From assembly GCF_000143415.4 (NCBI RefSeq), contig NW_003314284.1:1807715-1871714 (forward strand): a DNA stretch of 64,000 nt. The letters are read 5' to 3'. Below, piece after piece: positions 34,811-46,219 of this stretch. Numbering within the stretch: position 1 is the first letter of the stretch; every line of letters starts with the position of its first letter. The position numbers and the translations under genes are program-made. The stretch comes from Selaginella moellendorffii. Its lineage: Eukaryota > Streptophyta > Lycopodiopsida > Selaginellales > Selaginellaceae. The notes under the pieces are model-generated. The model searched no databases and was not told the origin of the DNA. It saw only the letters and a program-made list of their open reading frames with translations.

Positions 34811-35849
34811 TGACAGCATTTATATTTAATATATCTCTCCTATAAGTTTTATATTTAATTTTAGATTAATGGCCAAGTGAAAAAAAATTCTTTTATGATA
34901 GACCAAAAGACTTCATTTTCAACATTAAACTACAATATAAACTCCTGAACTTATAGTTTGCAGTGATTGCTTCTGAAATATTGAGTGAGCTAACAAATAA
35001 AATAAAAAAGTTCTTTAAATATTGATGGGTTAAAAAATTAGTAAAAAGTGATTAAAATTTTTGTATCAACCAAAAACCTAAGCTCAGGGGACTCTGACCT
35101 TGAATCCAAGGCTGCATAACAAATATAAATTAGATCATACATAACATATAGTATGTGCTGGTAGTTAGAACCGCCAACCTTTCAAATGGGGGAATTCGAA
35201 TTATATATCTTTATTTCCATTCATCATTTTTTTATCAATTCATAACATTCTTTCACTCATCCTTTTTCTTAGCCCTTGGAGATTGAGCCCTTTTCTCTTT
35301 TATTTTCTTACTAACAATAGATTTCCAGCGAAGAGGAGTATCCACACCTCTTCAATTTAAAAAAAATTATTTATAAAGATTAATTAGTTTTTTGCAAAAA
35401 AAATTAAAAAAAATTTACAACTAGTTTTATTTTGAAAATAAATGTAAAATATAATATATAATTGCCTTGAAACTTGATCGATGTTGAAGAGTTCCTAAAT
35501 AATAGTCAAAGATTATAACACATGTAAAAATAGAAAAGAAAATAATATTTAAAAATAAAAATATAAACAACTTTTACTTTATAAGGGTGTCAAACTATTT
35601 TTTACATTAATGTAGAAATTATTTTATTTTATTTTTCTTTACTACTAAAAAAATCATTTTTATATTCAACATTAAATGGTTTGTTAAGGATGTTCTTTAA
35701 CTCTTAATATAGTGAATTATTTCTATAATGCATATAGTATAACTTTTTATGTTAAGCAATCATTAATACTTCTATATCATAAATGCAATTTATAAAGAAC
35801 CAACTCCCCAAAAACAAGACTAAAATGATAAAGAGTTCATCAAATGTTA

Positions 35850-36117
35850 CCGAATCCAAGATCGAGTCAGAGATTAAGTTTGAGACCAAGTTCAAAATTG
35901 ATGCTGAAACTGACTCCGAAACCAAGTTCAAGACCGAGTCCAAAACTAAATTCTAAACCAAGTCCGAAATCTGAAATTGGGTCCAAGACTAAGTCCATGA
36001 CTAAGTCTAAGACTAAGACCGAGTCCAAGGTCAAGTCCGAGATTAAATTTAAGATCGAGTCCAAAACTAAGTCTAAGACTGAGGTCGAGTTTGAAATCGA
36101 GTCCAAGACTAAGTGTT
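35850..36117. repeat. Minisatellite of 6/12-bp units
   Basis: A tandem array of variants of AAGACTAAGTCC and AAGTTCGAGTCC. In one frame it would encode a long Lys/Ser/Pro/Thr run, which explains an open frame here. It is a simple-sequence array, not a gene. Confidence 0.85.
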
Positions 36118-37849
36118 AATACAAGTCATGGGGTGAAAGCCCAAAGTGTGTGTCTCTCAAAAAGGGACAGAAAAGAGTTCCAAAAGTATAGTAGGGATAG
36201 TAAAGTTTAGGAATCAGTTTTGAAGGAACTTTCTAATGATGCTTTTAAATTGACTTGAAGTTGAAATTGAGGCTTAAAAACCTTATATGGGAGTGAGTAT
36301 GGACTTGGGTGGTATCGGAGGGGCCACCCAAGGAAATGCTTAAGAGCAATTCCCACTCCTAAAAGCAAAACTAATTATAATACTCCCAACTTATGTGAAA
36401 TGGTGCCCCACTTGAGTACTTTGTAACTTATTAGTTCTCACTCCTTCTTAAAGCCTTGGGCTTTTCCTTTGGGATAGAAGTATGGGAATAAGGGTACCTA
36501 TACTAAGCCATTAAACCACAATGTTTCCTTTTGGTGTTTTAAAACAAGTGATGCATTTAAGGTTTGGGATTTATAAGGTCTTATGATCAAATCTTGTGGT
36601 ATTAAGGGACATTAAAAACTTGGAAGCTTAGTGTGATTAAGTATTTATGACTGAAGAAAGTGTAACCAAACCTTAAGTCAAATCTAACCTAGGGAAGGGG
36701 ATTGAAAGGGAATTTGGGAATCCATAAATGGTTGGGTAACATTATATTACTTATATAATGAATAGTTGAAGTTAAGTAGGACCAAATAAAAATTGGTATT
36801 ATAGGCGGGAACTTTGGCAAGGGAATTTAAATAAGGCTAAGGCAGTGGTGGTCAGATAAACAAAGTAAATTGACAAATTGGAAAGGAAAAATTTATGATT
36901 TACACAATCAATTATGTATAACCCAACATCATAAGTGATATTTTAAATGCCCAATATATAAATTAAAATTTTATATCTCCTAGGGATATCTTAATAACTA
37001 TCTTAAACTAAACTCTAAAAAATAAATATTAAATAGTAATGGTAATTTAAATTTTATATACAATAAGTACAAAAATAAATTTATGGTTATACAATTATTT
37101 ATTTATTAAAAAAACTAATATTATATATTATAAATATTATAAGTTATAACTAATACTTAAGTTAATAAAAAAATTTAGGTTTTAAATTTATTTAAAATAT
37201 TAAAATTTAAAAGAAATCTATTATTATATTTAACAAGTTTTTGAATTTTTTTAGTAAACATGGTTCCTAGCTAGTTTTAAATTGATATTTAAAAGGCTTA
37301 ATCTTAATCATTCACGAAATTTCTATATAGGAGGATTATAAAAAAGAATTCATACCTCATTTCATTTAATTTTTATATAAGTTAATATGTAGTTCCTACA
37401 TATTACAAATAACTTGTATAGAATTACTTTTTGTTTGCTTTATTGTTCTAGTGGATATTTATAGAATATTTAGGTATATTTTAGGATATTCATCAATCCA
37501 ACAGTTATGATTTTCTTCTCATAAACATTTCACTAAGTCATTTAAACCATTTTTAAGTTTTTGAAGAAGCCAAATCACTTATGCTCAATCACAACTAAAT
37601 TTAGCTTCCTCCTCAACCATGAATTGAGTTAAGAAATCTAAGTTTTTGTGGATAGTACCAAGGCATAGACCACATTCATAAGGAACAACAATGCTTTGAA
37701 TGTGGTGAAATTGTAATGGCCCTTCCACATTTGCTTATCCCCATCACTCTATATTTTTTTGAAGTGTGGCCGAGCATGTCCCTAAGGTGTTGCCATGAAT
37801 CTGCCCTCCTCATCTTATGCACACTAAAGAAGACTGCAATTCACAGATC

Positions 37850-38012
37850 TCCAGCAGCCACACACTAGTGTCATCCATGAATCAAATCAACCAATTTAAA
37901 GAAACCAACCAAATCTACACAACCAAGCTCCACAACTACATAATTTCTAGGTTTATTCCCTGAGATCTCCTTAATCAAGACCATCTAGTGGCCAATCTGG
38001 TGATATGGGTGC
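37850..38012 (+). pseudogene. Decayed PPR gene fragment with transition mutations
   Basis: This stretch aligns with the start of the PPR gene at 49751 (about 49795-50000): GAAACCAACCAAATCTACAC versus GAAACCAAGCAAATCTACAC, ATGAATCAAATC versus ACGAATCAAACC, GATCTCCTTAATC versus GATCTCCTCGATC, and a shared GTGGCCAATCTGGTGAT. Most differences are C-to-T or G-to-A, many at former CpG sites. Parts are deleted. No coding frame remains. Confidence 0.75.
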
Positions 38013-39029
38013 TGCATCAATAACACCAACATAAGCCTTGAGGAGGAACTTACTCTCAGTATAGGTGTTATGAGGAAGCCTTTGAGATCTCCAAGAACAC
38101 AATTCCGGAGGGGTTTGCTCCTAGGCAGAGTTGGTTTACCAAAGTTGGTTCTACTATTCATGCATATCCAAGGATTACAAGCTCCCACCTTATAAGTCTT
38201 AAAGTGCAAGGTTGAGAGTAGAATATTCCTTGAATATTTGGAGATTCTTATATAAAAACTTATATGGAGTGGAGCATGCTTTTCTCACTCATCTCTAAAT
38301 GAATTTCCTTTTGTTTGGTAAAGAGTTTATAGTCTCCTCTTTCCAACAAGGTATGGCATTGACTTAGCCATGAAGTGAACTTGGAAATATTTACATTTCT
38401 TAATTGTAGTGCACACTTATTATGTGCACAACACATTTTCTTGGAGCATGCCATCTAGCTGGAGAACTCCTCAACTCTAAGTGCTTAAGTACTTAAATCT
38501 GAGTTAGATATATACTGAGTAATCACTCTTGGTCACAATTGAGCCATATATAACCACATGCAATTAGTTTTCTCTTAGATACATTTGGAGGTTCAATCAC
38601 TTGAATTTTGGGATATAGTGCATGGTTGTGGCACTATTGGGCTTGTTATGAGCATCTTGAGGACATCTACCACCACACCAAACATTGCCTCCATCCATGT
38701 TTAATATTGTGAGTTTGAAAGATTTTCATGGGGTTTTCTTAACTTTTTTAGTGAATTTTCATGTCTAGGGTTTGGTCTAGGTCACTAGAGAGAATTCCTT
38801 GTCTTTTATATATTTATTTTTTATTACTCTTTCTTGTTTTATGTTTATTGGAGGGATTTGGCTTGTGTGAGAATATTTTTTTTCATTTCCTTATTATTTT
38901 TTGGTAAGCATGAGCTGTTTGAGTCTTTGCGTGGTTTTGAGTGATCCATATTTCTTTTTCTGAATCTCAATTTTTACCCAAAGGCAGCATTTATGACACA
39001 TATAATAGTTGATGCCGGTTTAGACTTGG

Positions 39030-40060
39030 GCTAAGAGCTCTACTTATTCATGTGTGTTTTATCCACAAAGTACTCTTTCTAGGAAGTATTCAAGGCTCAT
39101 GAAGGAGCTTGAATATCTTCTTGGCCCAAATATTTGTAAGGCTTCCTCTGCTACAACACATCCTATTGACGGGCATTTATTTCTTTTTTTAAGATGGAGC
39201 CTCTTGGTATCCATGTCCTCTAGCACTCCATGGAGATGCTATGGTTCATTCATGGACAAGGTGTTGATGCTGAAAATACATCCAACTCTTTGCCACATAT
39301 ATTGCATGACAAAGACCTTGTCCGCAAGCATTTCTTGCTTTCTCTTTGCGGCAAAACATATGAGTGGGTGACTTCTCTCCTTCCTGCAGAGTGGCTAGAC
39401 CTTGAGATAGTGATAAGAAAGTTCCGCAAGAAGTTTGGCAATGATAGGACTGACTAGCAACTTTTCCCTTTTTGGCAGCGACACAATAAGAGTGTGGTAG
39501 GTTATGTCATCTACTTCAAACATCACTAGAAGGTGTGCCTTGCTTAGAACTTTATAGAGGACAAGAAACTAGTCATCTTTTTTTGTCCAAGATCTCAAGC
39601 TAATAATCTAGCGTAAAGTTGCAAAGAAATGACACATAGCATGCACTGATGCCTTTGATCATGCTGAGGAGCTAGAGCAAGAGTACCTCCAGGACTTGGT
39701 CATCCCAGCCAACACTGAGAATGATAATGCCATTGACAGGCATTTATTCCAGCAGCCAAAAATTGTGCCTTAGCTCACAGTATGCTAGCTGTTTCAATCA
39801 AGGAGAAACTCCCACCAGCGATTACAAAAGCACTTGATGAGCTTGCAACTTACAAGCAGTTGATCCAAAAACAACAACAGTAACACGACAAGTTGATAGA
39901 GGAGCTGAGGTCACTCAAGCTCCAGTCTTAGGCCGCACAAGTGAGCAAGCCTTTTGGAAGATGGTGGTGTATGTAAGTTTCCACATATAGCACCGACTAT
40001 TGTTGGACATTCCATTTGGAGTAGCGGCCATCAAGGTCAGGAACAACCTCTTGTTAACAA
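39030..40060 (+). pseudogene. Retrotransposon gag-like relic
   Basis: A broken frame reads MEMLWFIHGQGVDAENTSNS, RKHFLLSLCGKTYEWVTSLL and LDLEIVIRKFRKKFGND (39230-39457), which follows the gag pattern F-x-L-x-G-x-A-x-x-W. Further on, HAEELEQEYLQDLVIPANTE (about 39660-39720) and a Gln-rich stretch continue the same protein between stops. No LTRs or pol frame are seen nearby. Ty3/gypsy-like origin is likely. Confidence 0.55.
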
Positions 40061-42169
40061 CAACTCACTTCAGACACTTCAAGACCAACAAGCACTTAAG
40101 ACATCACCATCTTCGTCAAGTCACAACAAGGAGAAAGTTATCTCAACAATCTGGATTGCTGAAGAGGTGCATGCACATATTTCTGTCACCAAGGCTCAAA
40201 GGAAGAAACTCACTACTGTAGAGGAGGCTTGATGGTGCCAAGAAACTAGCTGCAATTGTAGACACATGCTTCTGTTGTTATATGTGTCCAGAAGAGTTTA
40301 AAAGATTTACCTCATTTGTCTTGTCACTAACTGTCATCATGCCACACCTCCAATTGGTTTGACAATTCATTGCCACAAGCCATGGTTGACTAAGGATGAT
40401 GGAGTTCACATCTATCCTAGTGCTTGGAAGTTGACCACAATGAAGGCTTGCAAAGGTTTTGAGCAGCACAGTCATGTTGCCTGAAAGAGAAGCTGTAGAA
40501 TGTCCACCAGGTGAAAAGAAATCACATTTGTCAAAGAACCAAAGTCAAAAAGGCCTTTACTATCCTCTAATTGTAACATTCGTGAGAAATGCCCTGGGAT
40601 CTGGGAGGATCTCAAGTCCACAATCTGGACTAACTGTCTAAGACCTTATATAGGAGTTGGAGGGCTGGGCTAATGCTTGGCAAATGCCTCAAGTCACTGT
40701 GAGAAACCAAGAATACTCCATAAAAGCTTGTTGAGTGAAATTGAGCAATTGGTGTCAACTAGCTGTTGTATAAGAGACTCGGGCACATCTGAGTGTGGAG
40801 GGAATACCTGGTTAGATCTGGTATAAAAAATTGGAGCCAATCCAAATGTCTACATGTTGGGAATTGTGAAGGATGTGGATGCTAGTTTACAAGCCAAGGC
40901 CAATCAAGTGCTCAAGGAGATCTCCTTAGAGATCATTCAAGACTTCGCTCTTCCAGTTGTCCATTTCCTTCAATGCAACATGATCAAACATGTCATAAGA
41001 CTCTTGTCAATCCTTGATAACAGACAGCTTGATTCTACCCATGATATCTCATGGGTTGTGGCCATGAACTTCCACATGCCTATAACCATCACCACCTTAA
41101 GCCTGCATGGTAGTTATATGGCCTTGCTTGAGTAGACATTTATCTATGCATTAATTCTGCTTATCCCCAAAGCTTGTAATTTCTCCAAATTTTCCCCAAG
41201 GTTCTTGCTTTTCTTTTACATCACTATCTTCTACACACCCTCATCTTTATTTCTATCCATTCATCTTTATACTTTCATTGCTCACTCACTTTTAAAGGCA
41301 TTGCCCATTCACTGCTATTAATACCCCAATTTATTTCATCACTTTTTCACCCTGGGATACAAGGCCATGGCTTTATCAAACATATTTTTCATGTTGTGCA
41401 GCAACAAAAATCAGCAAAACTAGATGAAGCAATCATAAGTTCTCTTTAAGACCGTGATGCATTATCACATTTTTGGAGTGCCTTTTCTTTAGACCTAGCT
41501 ACAGACACCAAGCCACTTTCTCAATGTAGACTAGTTGGTTGACATTGCTCTCTTTAGTTCTGTACACTCTGTGGATATTACTATTATTTCCCGCATCATC
41601 CAAACAGTTGCAAATTCATGGTTTGACAAGCAGTCACTTTTCACATTATATTCATCCTTTCATTCTTTCTTTCTTTTCATTTTCATCTTCCCCTGGAACC
41701 TTGGGCAAATTTGTAAGTAGTATGAGGTATTTTTGAGAAGTGTAGAAGCCTTTGAGCTGAAGATCTAAGTTTGTGTTCTCTCCTCTTGAGTTCATTCCCC
41801 TTGAATTAAGAACTCCATCTTATCTCTCTTCCACCTTTTAATCAGTTTTTTTCTTGCCCTAGTAACTACCATCTTCTGGCATTTATTGTGGCCACATCAC
41901 CTCATCTTGCAACAGTTGTCTTTGTGCTAAGGTCATGATCACCTCCACCACCATTTGGGATAGTTAGGGTGCCCACAAGAACATCATGCATCAATTTGCT
42001 TGTCAAAGCTAGTTGGGTGAGGACTTCCTGCATAAGCTAATGCCGGCTCCATGCATAGCCCGATGAAAAACAGGCATTACGTATCTCTAATAGCGTCATC
42101 TTGTCTTACACCTCTATGTCGGAAGCAGTAGCCTGGTCACGAGCAGGTTTGGCTTGTCCACTTTCTTCC

Positions 42170-43490
42170 TTCCTACCTATCAGACTGGAGTTCCTTAGAG
42201 AAGTTGATACCGGTGGTTCAAGGAGCAACAGAGTTGCGGAGCCTCTTCTTTAGGAGCCAGAGTGACTTGGCCTGCGAGGTGCAGTGCCTCGTCTCTGACT
42301 AAAAGAAGAGTTCCATCCACAAGTTCCTGGACTTCAAGACCTCAGTCCGACTAAGAACTGAGTCCGTTTCACTCGATCCGTCATGCTCGTCGATGCTCTT
42401 GTCGTCCAGTGGAGATGGATATCCGGAACAGACGACCGCGTTGGACGTGGTTGCAGGCCCTGAGTTTTTGTGGGGCGTTGAAAAGGAGAATTTTTCGTTC
42501 CAGATGCTCGAGGAAAGGCGGATGCTCGAGCGACAAGCTTGCAACAGCCAGTGTACTTTCATGGGACTCCGGATTTCGTTGTATGCTACGTCGTTATGGA
42601 ACTTTATGCCAACTCTTCGTGCTCCGGTTTAATTCGAGGAGCTTAGTACCAGTGTCACCATACTTTGATCTTGGCGAGCCAAGCTCCTGGGTAAAGTTCG
42701 TCCCAACGATGACCAAGCTCTACTTTCTACTGCAAGGAATGCAGGAACTCTACGACCAAGTTCCCTCTCTTCATAGGTATGTGTTCGCTTTGGTGATTGA
42801 TCGATCATGCTTCGTGTTTCGTTGCTACGAACAGGTTGCTCTACAAACGCTTGAAGCAAGGGTGGTCGACCATCAGACTTACTTCCCGGGGATGCCTCAA
42901 GGAGATCCGAGACTGGCCAGACTTCTCGGATGAATGGGGTACACTTCGATTCGATCGAGAGTGCTTACCAACTTTCCAAAATCAACACTGCCAACAGGGG
43001 AAGGTGGAGCCCGAGGCCTGCTCGTGATGAACACGAGCTCAAGTCCGTGGCTTACTCCATTGCAGAGCACTTGACCTCCTCCAGAACGAAGGTAAGAATC
43101 AGATTCTCTTGAGGCTGTTGCATGACATACAGGGGTTCATCGCGATGTGAGATGGGCCAACGTTGCCTATGATCATGCCGCCGGGTCGTGGTTCTTGCTG
43201 GATCTGGAAGCGGTGTGTGGGAGTGGACAAAAGCTAAAGCTAAATTTCCGGGACTGGGACGATACACGCTGGACGAGCTCAGGACGTACACTGACGAGTT
43301 GGATATGTGTCAGCTGGGAGTGATGCTGGAGAAGCTGATCACGCGGGCGGCGGGTGGTGGTGGAAAGAGGAGGATCGAGCGAAGATGGGCTCGCTTTATC
43401 AGCAAGCTCAAGTCCAAGAGGATGGAGACGAGCTCTTTGGCTCTCAAGGAGGAGTGGCTCTCGGAGAAAGTCGAGAGTGATCGTAAATAA
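42170..43490 (+). pseudogene. Kinase-like domain gene, frame-broken
   Basis: Consecutive frames give EKLIPVVQGATELRSLFFRS, then a TAA, GDGYPEQTTALDVVAGPEFL, then a frame change to PSSWVKFVPTMTKLYFLLQG and LYKRLKQGWST, then PARDEHELKSVAYSIAEHL, then the catalytic-loop-like FIHRDVRWANVAYDHAAGSW and FLLDLEAVC. The HRDxRWxNV and DLE segments resemble the HRD and DFG regions of protein-kinase-like folds. Later frames (ELRTYTDELDMCQLGVMLEK) would be the C-lobe. At least one stop and two frame changes, so probably a pseudogene. I do not know the family. Some breaks could be unseen introns. Confidence 0.55.
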
Positions 43491-43887
43491 GATTGTGTTT
43501 ACAGTCTTAGGATCAAAGATCCAAGGGGAAGCTAAAAAGTTCCAGCAGCACCTTCATTGTAGTGGTATCTGGATGGCCACCTCCAGCAACGACGGTCAAA
43601 GAAAACAGTCAGAGCGATTCAATTTCGCGATCGTGCTCTTGCTGTTGATCACTCCAGGAGCCTGGTTCTTCTGGTCCCCTTCCCGACAGATATTGGTAGC
43701 ATCGAGAGAGCGACGTTGACTGGCTCAAAGTGCGCTTTGGTCACCACTTCATACGTCTACAAATTAGTAGATAGTAATATTCAGAATTTGGCTCGCTATA
43801 GGAAGGTAGTATTTTGTTCTCGCCCCATGGCGTCAAAAAGATCTCAGCTGATTTAATTCAAGCACCAAATCCGTAAGATAGCAAAAA

Positions 43888-44305
43888 TCAATCGAGAAAA
43901 GTGAGAGGTGACCACTTACTTTCGTCTTCGTTGTCATTCAAGGGCAGTCCACTGGGGGTCACAAACCAGGAATCCATGAGACTGACTGTGTCGATGAGTT
44001 TTGCTAGAAATGCGTGTGCTGGTGCGCTTAGCTCGCCCAGGCACAGAGAGATCTTCTTCAGTATGATATCTGGTAAACAAACGTTTCAATTCAATTTCTA
44101 ATCCAATTAATATAATACTTGTCCCATGCTGTGTCTTGTCGTCGCATGCTGGCAAAAATGGTTGTGAAATCGTTTCCAAATCCAGTATGAAGTAGGAGCC
44201 TGTGGTGTAATCAAATGCTACATTCCAGAGACGGATGTCTTGATGGAGTGGCGGCACTGGAAAAAAAAACACAAAAATTACTCTATAAGTTCTAAATATT
44301 TCCAA
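43888..44305 (-). pseudogene. Kinase-like C-lobe fragment, cut by retrotransposon
   Basis: On the minus strand, an exon after an AG acceptor reads LHQDIRLWNVAFDYTTGSYF and ILDLETISQPFLPACDDK. A second exon after a 50-base intron reads IILKKISLCLGELSAPAHAF then MDSWFVTPSGLPLN. The first part is clearly related to HRDVRWANVAYD in the plus-strand copy at 42170-43490. Upstream exons are missing because a Ty3/gypsy element lies at 44339. The two copies point towards each other. Splice sites and frame of what remains look sound, so loss of the 5' part may be fairly recent. Confidence 0.55.
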
Positions 44306-44338
44306 TCTTTACACTTTTTTTATGGTATATATTTACTA

Positions 44339-44510
44339 TGTGAGGGCCAAGTGTACGGCTACGATGCTGTATGCTAATATTAGCGTAGTGGATTTTGGTA
44401 GCCGTTGGATTGGTTTCAATCCGGACTATTCGCTCCTGTATATAAGCTAGGGTTTAGGCTAATTGATATACACATTTTTGTATTCCCTTTCCATATTCCA
44501 TGCACTCACA
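44339..44510 (+). repeat. 5' LTR (172 bp)
   Basis: Begins TGTGAGGGCCAAGTG and ends CATGCACTCACA. Contains TATATAAGC near 44437, a likely TATA box for element transcription. Differs from the 3' LTR by about 12 substitutions, all transitions by my alignment, plus a small length change in a T/G run. Confidence 0.95.
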
Positions 44511-44511
44511 T

Positions 44512-44522
44512 TGGTGGAGATG
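44512..44522 (+). promoter_or_regulatory. Primer binding site, tRNA-Ala type
   Basis: TGGTGGAGATG directly after the 5' LTR is complementary to the 3' end CATCTCCACCA expected for plant tRNA-Ala (acceptor 3' strand CATCTCC, discriminator A, CCA). Most plant gypsy elements use tRNA-Met, so this is a little unusual. Confidence 0.65.
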
Positions 44523-44745
44523 AAGGGCACCTTTGATTGTCCCTAGGGAGTGCTTGGATTTGGGATTTCGGTTTAGATATAACTTTTGCATCGTTTAGAT
44601 CTAGCTTTTTTCATTTTCTTTCTTTTGTTCTTTCCTTTCAGGATTTTGGTTTAGATCTAGCTTTTTGCATTGTCTAGATCTACCATTTCTTTCCAGCTTT
44701 TTTTGTCATTTCTCTTCTTTTGCTCTTTCTTTTTAGTTCATCTTC

Positions 44746-45690
44746 ATGGCTGATCTGCAATCTCCTCCTTTGACTCTAGAGCAGCAGTTGGTTCAATTGC
44801 TTGATGCTATGCGCTTGCAATTGAACAACCAAACTCAGTTGATGGCGGCGTTCACGGCACGTGGTATAACTCCTCCTGCTCTTGGTGCCAATCCTCGCGT
44901 TCGGCCGGAGTTCTTTCGCGGGAATCCTAGGGATGATGTGTACTATTGGTTTGATCACTTTACGGTGATTGCCACATATCATTCTTGGGATGATGCTCGA
45001 TAGTTGCGTGAGTTTCCCACGTGTCTCCAAGGGACGGCGTTGCAATGGTACAATGGTTTGAGTGCAGCCACTCGTGGGGATTGGAGTGTTCTCCCGGACG
45101 TCTTCAAACGCACTTTCAGACATGCCGATGATTGTGATGATGCTTTCCAACAATTGCATCGTCTTCGCCAAGGGCCATCTGAGTCAGTGATGCAATTTGG
45201 CATTCGTTTCCGAAGTCTTTTGCTTCATGCAGAGCCAAATATGTCGGAGCCAAATATGTCGGAGCGGATCAAGCTAGGAATGTTGTGGCCAGCACTTCGT
45301 CAAGATCTTGTCGGACTTGTGCATGCACTTGCTCTTGCCACCCTTGACGATGCTCTTCACTTGGCACAATGTTATGAGACGTTGCCTCTTCCACTTCTCA
45401 CTGCACGTCCTTCCGCTCCACTTCCTATGGGTGATGGTCCTGTTCCAATGGAGGTTGATGCTGCTGCTGCTCGAGTCCAAGGACAAGCGCGAGGACGTGG
45501 TCGTGGCCGTGATGTTCGTTGCTGAGCGTGTGATGAAGTTGGTCATACCTATCGGCGTTGCCGTCGTTTTCCGGATTGGCGACCTCCATTTCCTGGGTGG
45601 AGACCTTGGCGTCAGCAACGTCCCCTGGGTGCTGCTGCAGTGGAAGGTCTGGACACCGAGATGCATCCGGGAAACGAGGAGTCGCGCAAG
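44746..45690 (+). pseudogene. Gag region with broken zinc knuckle
   Basis: Frame starts MADLQSPPLTLEQQLVQLLD. A TAG at 45001 interrupts it. It then runs REFPTCLQGTALQWYNGLS, typical of the gag capsid domain, to RGRGRDVRC and a TGA at 45523. Reading past it gives ACDEVGHTYRRC, a CCHC zinc knuckle in which the TGA occupies a position usually coded by a residue such as Trp. A further TAA follows near 45691. The capsid, nucleocapsid order is normal. Confidence 0.85.
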
Positions 45691-45714
45691 TAACGGAGGG
45701 ACCTTGTGCGAATA

Positions 45715-46076
45715 AATCAGTGACCCCTCCATCTTTCTTTCGGGAGTATCATCAAGGGGTTCACTTGGCACTAGTTCATTTAGTGTTTACTTTCCAAGCT
45801 TGTTTTTATAACAAGAGGTCTCCTATTATTCTCTCCGTGTTGGTTGATACAAGTTCGAGTTTATCTTCTATTGCTCGACCTGTTGCCACACGTTGTCGTC
45901 TACACTTGTGTTATGCGGCAGAACCAGTTTTCATTCTTTATGGCAACGGCCGTACACATGCATGTGCACGGGATGAGGTGGACCTGGTTGTGCGTGTGGG
46001 CGATCTCGAGCTTGAGTTGCATTCGTTGCGGGTGGTGTCGAGTCAAGCTTTTGACCTCATTCTTGGTATGGATTAG
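45715..46076 (+). pseudogene. Retroviral-type aspartic protease region
   Basis: Frame with IILSVLVDTSSSLSSIARPV, where the active-site triplet reads DTS instead of the more usual DTG or DSG, then FDLILGMD and a TAG exactly where relatives have Trp (GMDWL). The frame differs from both gag and reverse transcriptase, so frame changes or natural frameshifts separate them. Confidence 0.8.
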
Positions 46077-46219
46077 TTGCAGCGCGACTTTGCCCCTTCA
46101 TCCCTCTACTTTTACCTCTGCTTCCATTACTTTTGTTCCCCCACTCTTTCCTTCTGTGTTTCCATCTTGTTCTGCTTTTCCCTTTTCCAATCCCTCCGAC
46201 GCTCTTTGTGTTGCAGCAG

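Larger units (their letters stand above)
34811..42150. other. Long AT-rich island of decayed repeats
   Basis: About 7.3 kb, the longest gene-poor stretch. Individual relics (minisatellite, PPR fragment, gag-like piece) are listed separately. Parts such as 36900-37400 are almost pure A/T. No intact gene, tRNA or terminal repeat is seen elsewhere. At 40850-41130 a frame of 93 codons exists (ANQVLKEISLEIIQDFALPV) but its flanks are full of stops. Confidence 0.5.

Noticed and set aside
35844-36119. 91-codon Lys/Ser-rich frame
   Set aside because: Produced by the 12-base minisatellite; no start context or homologous style.
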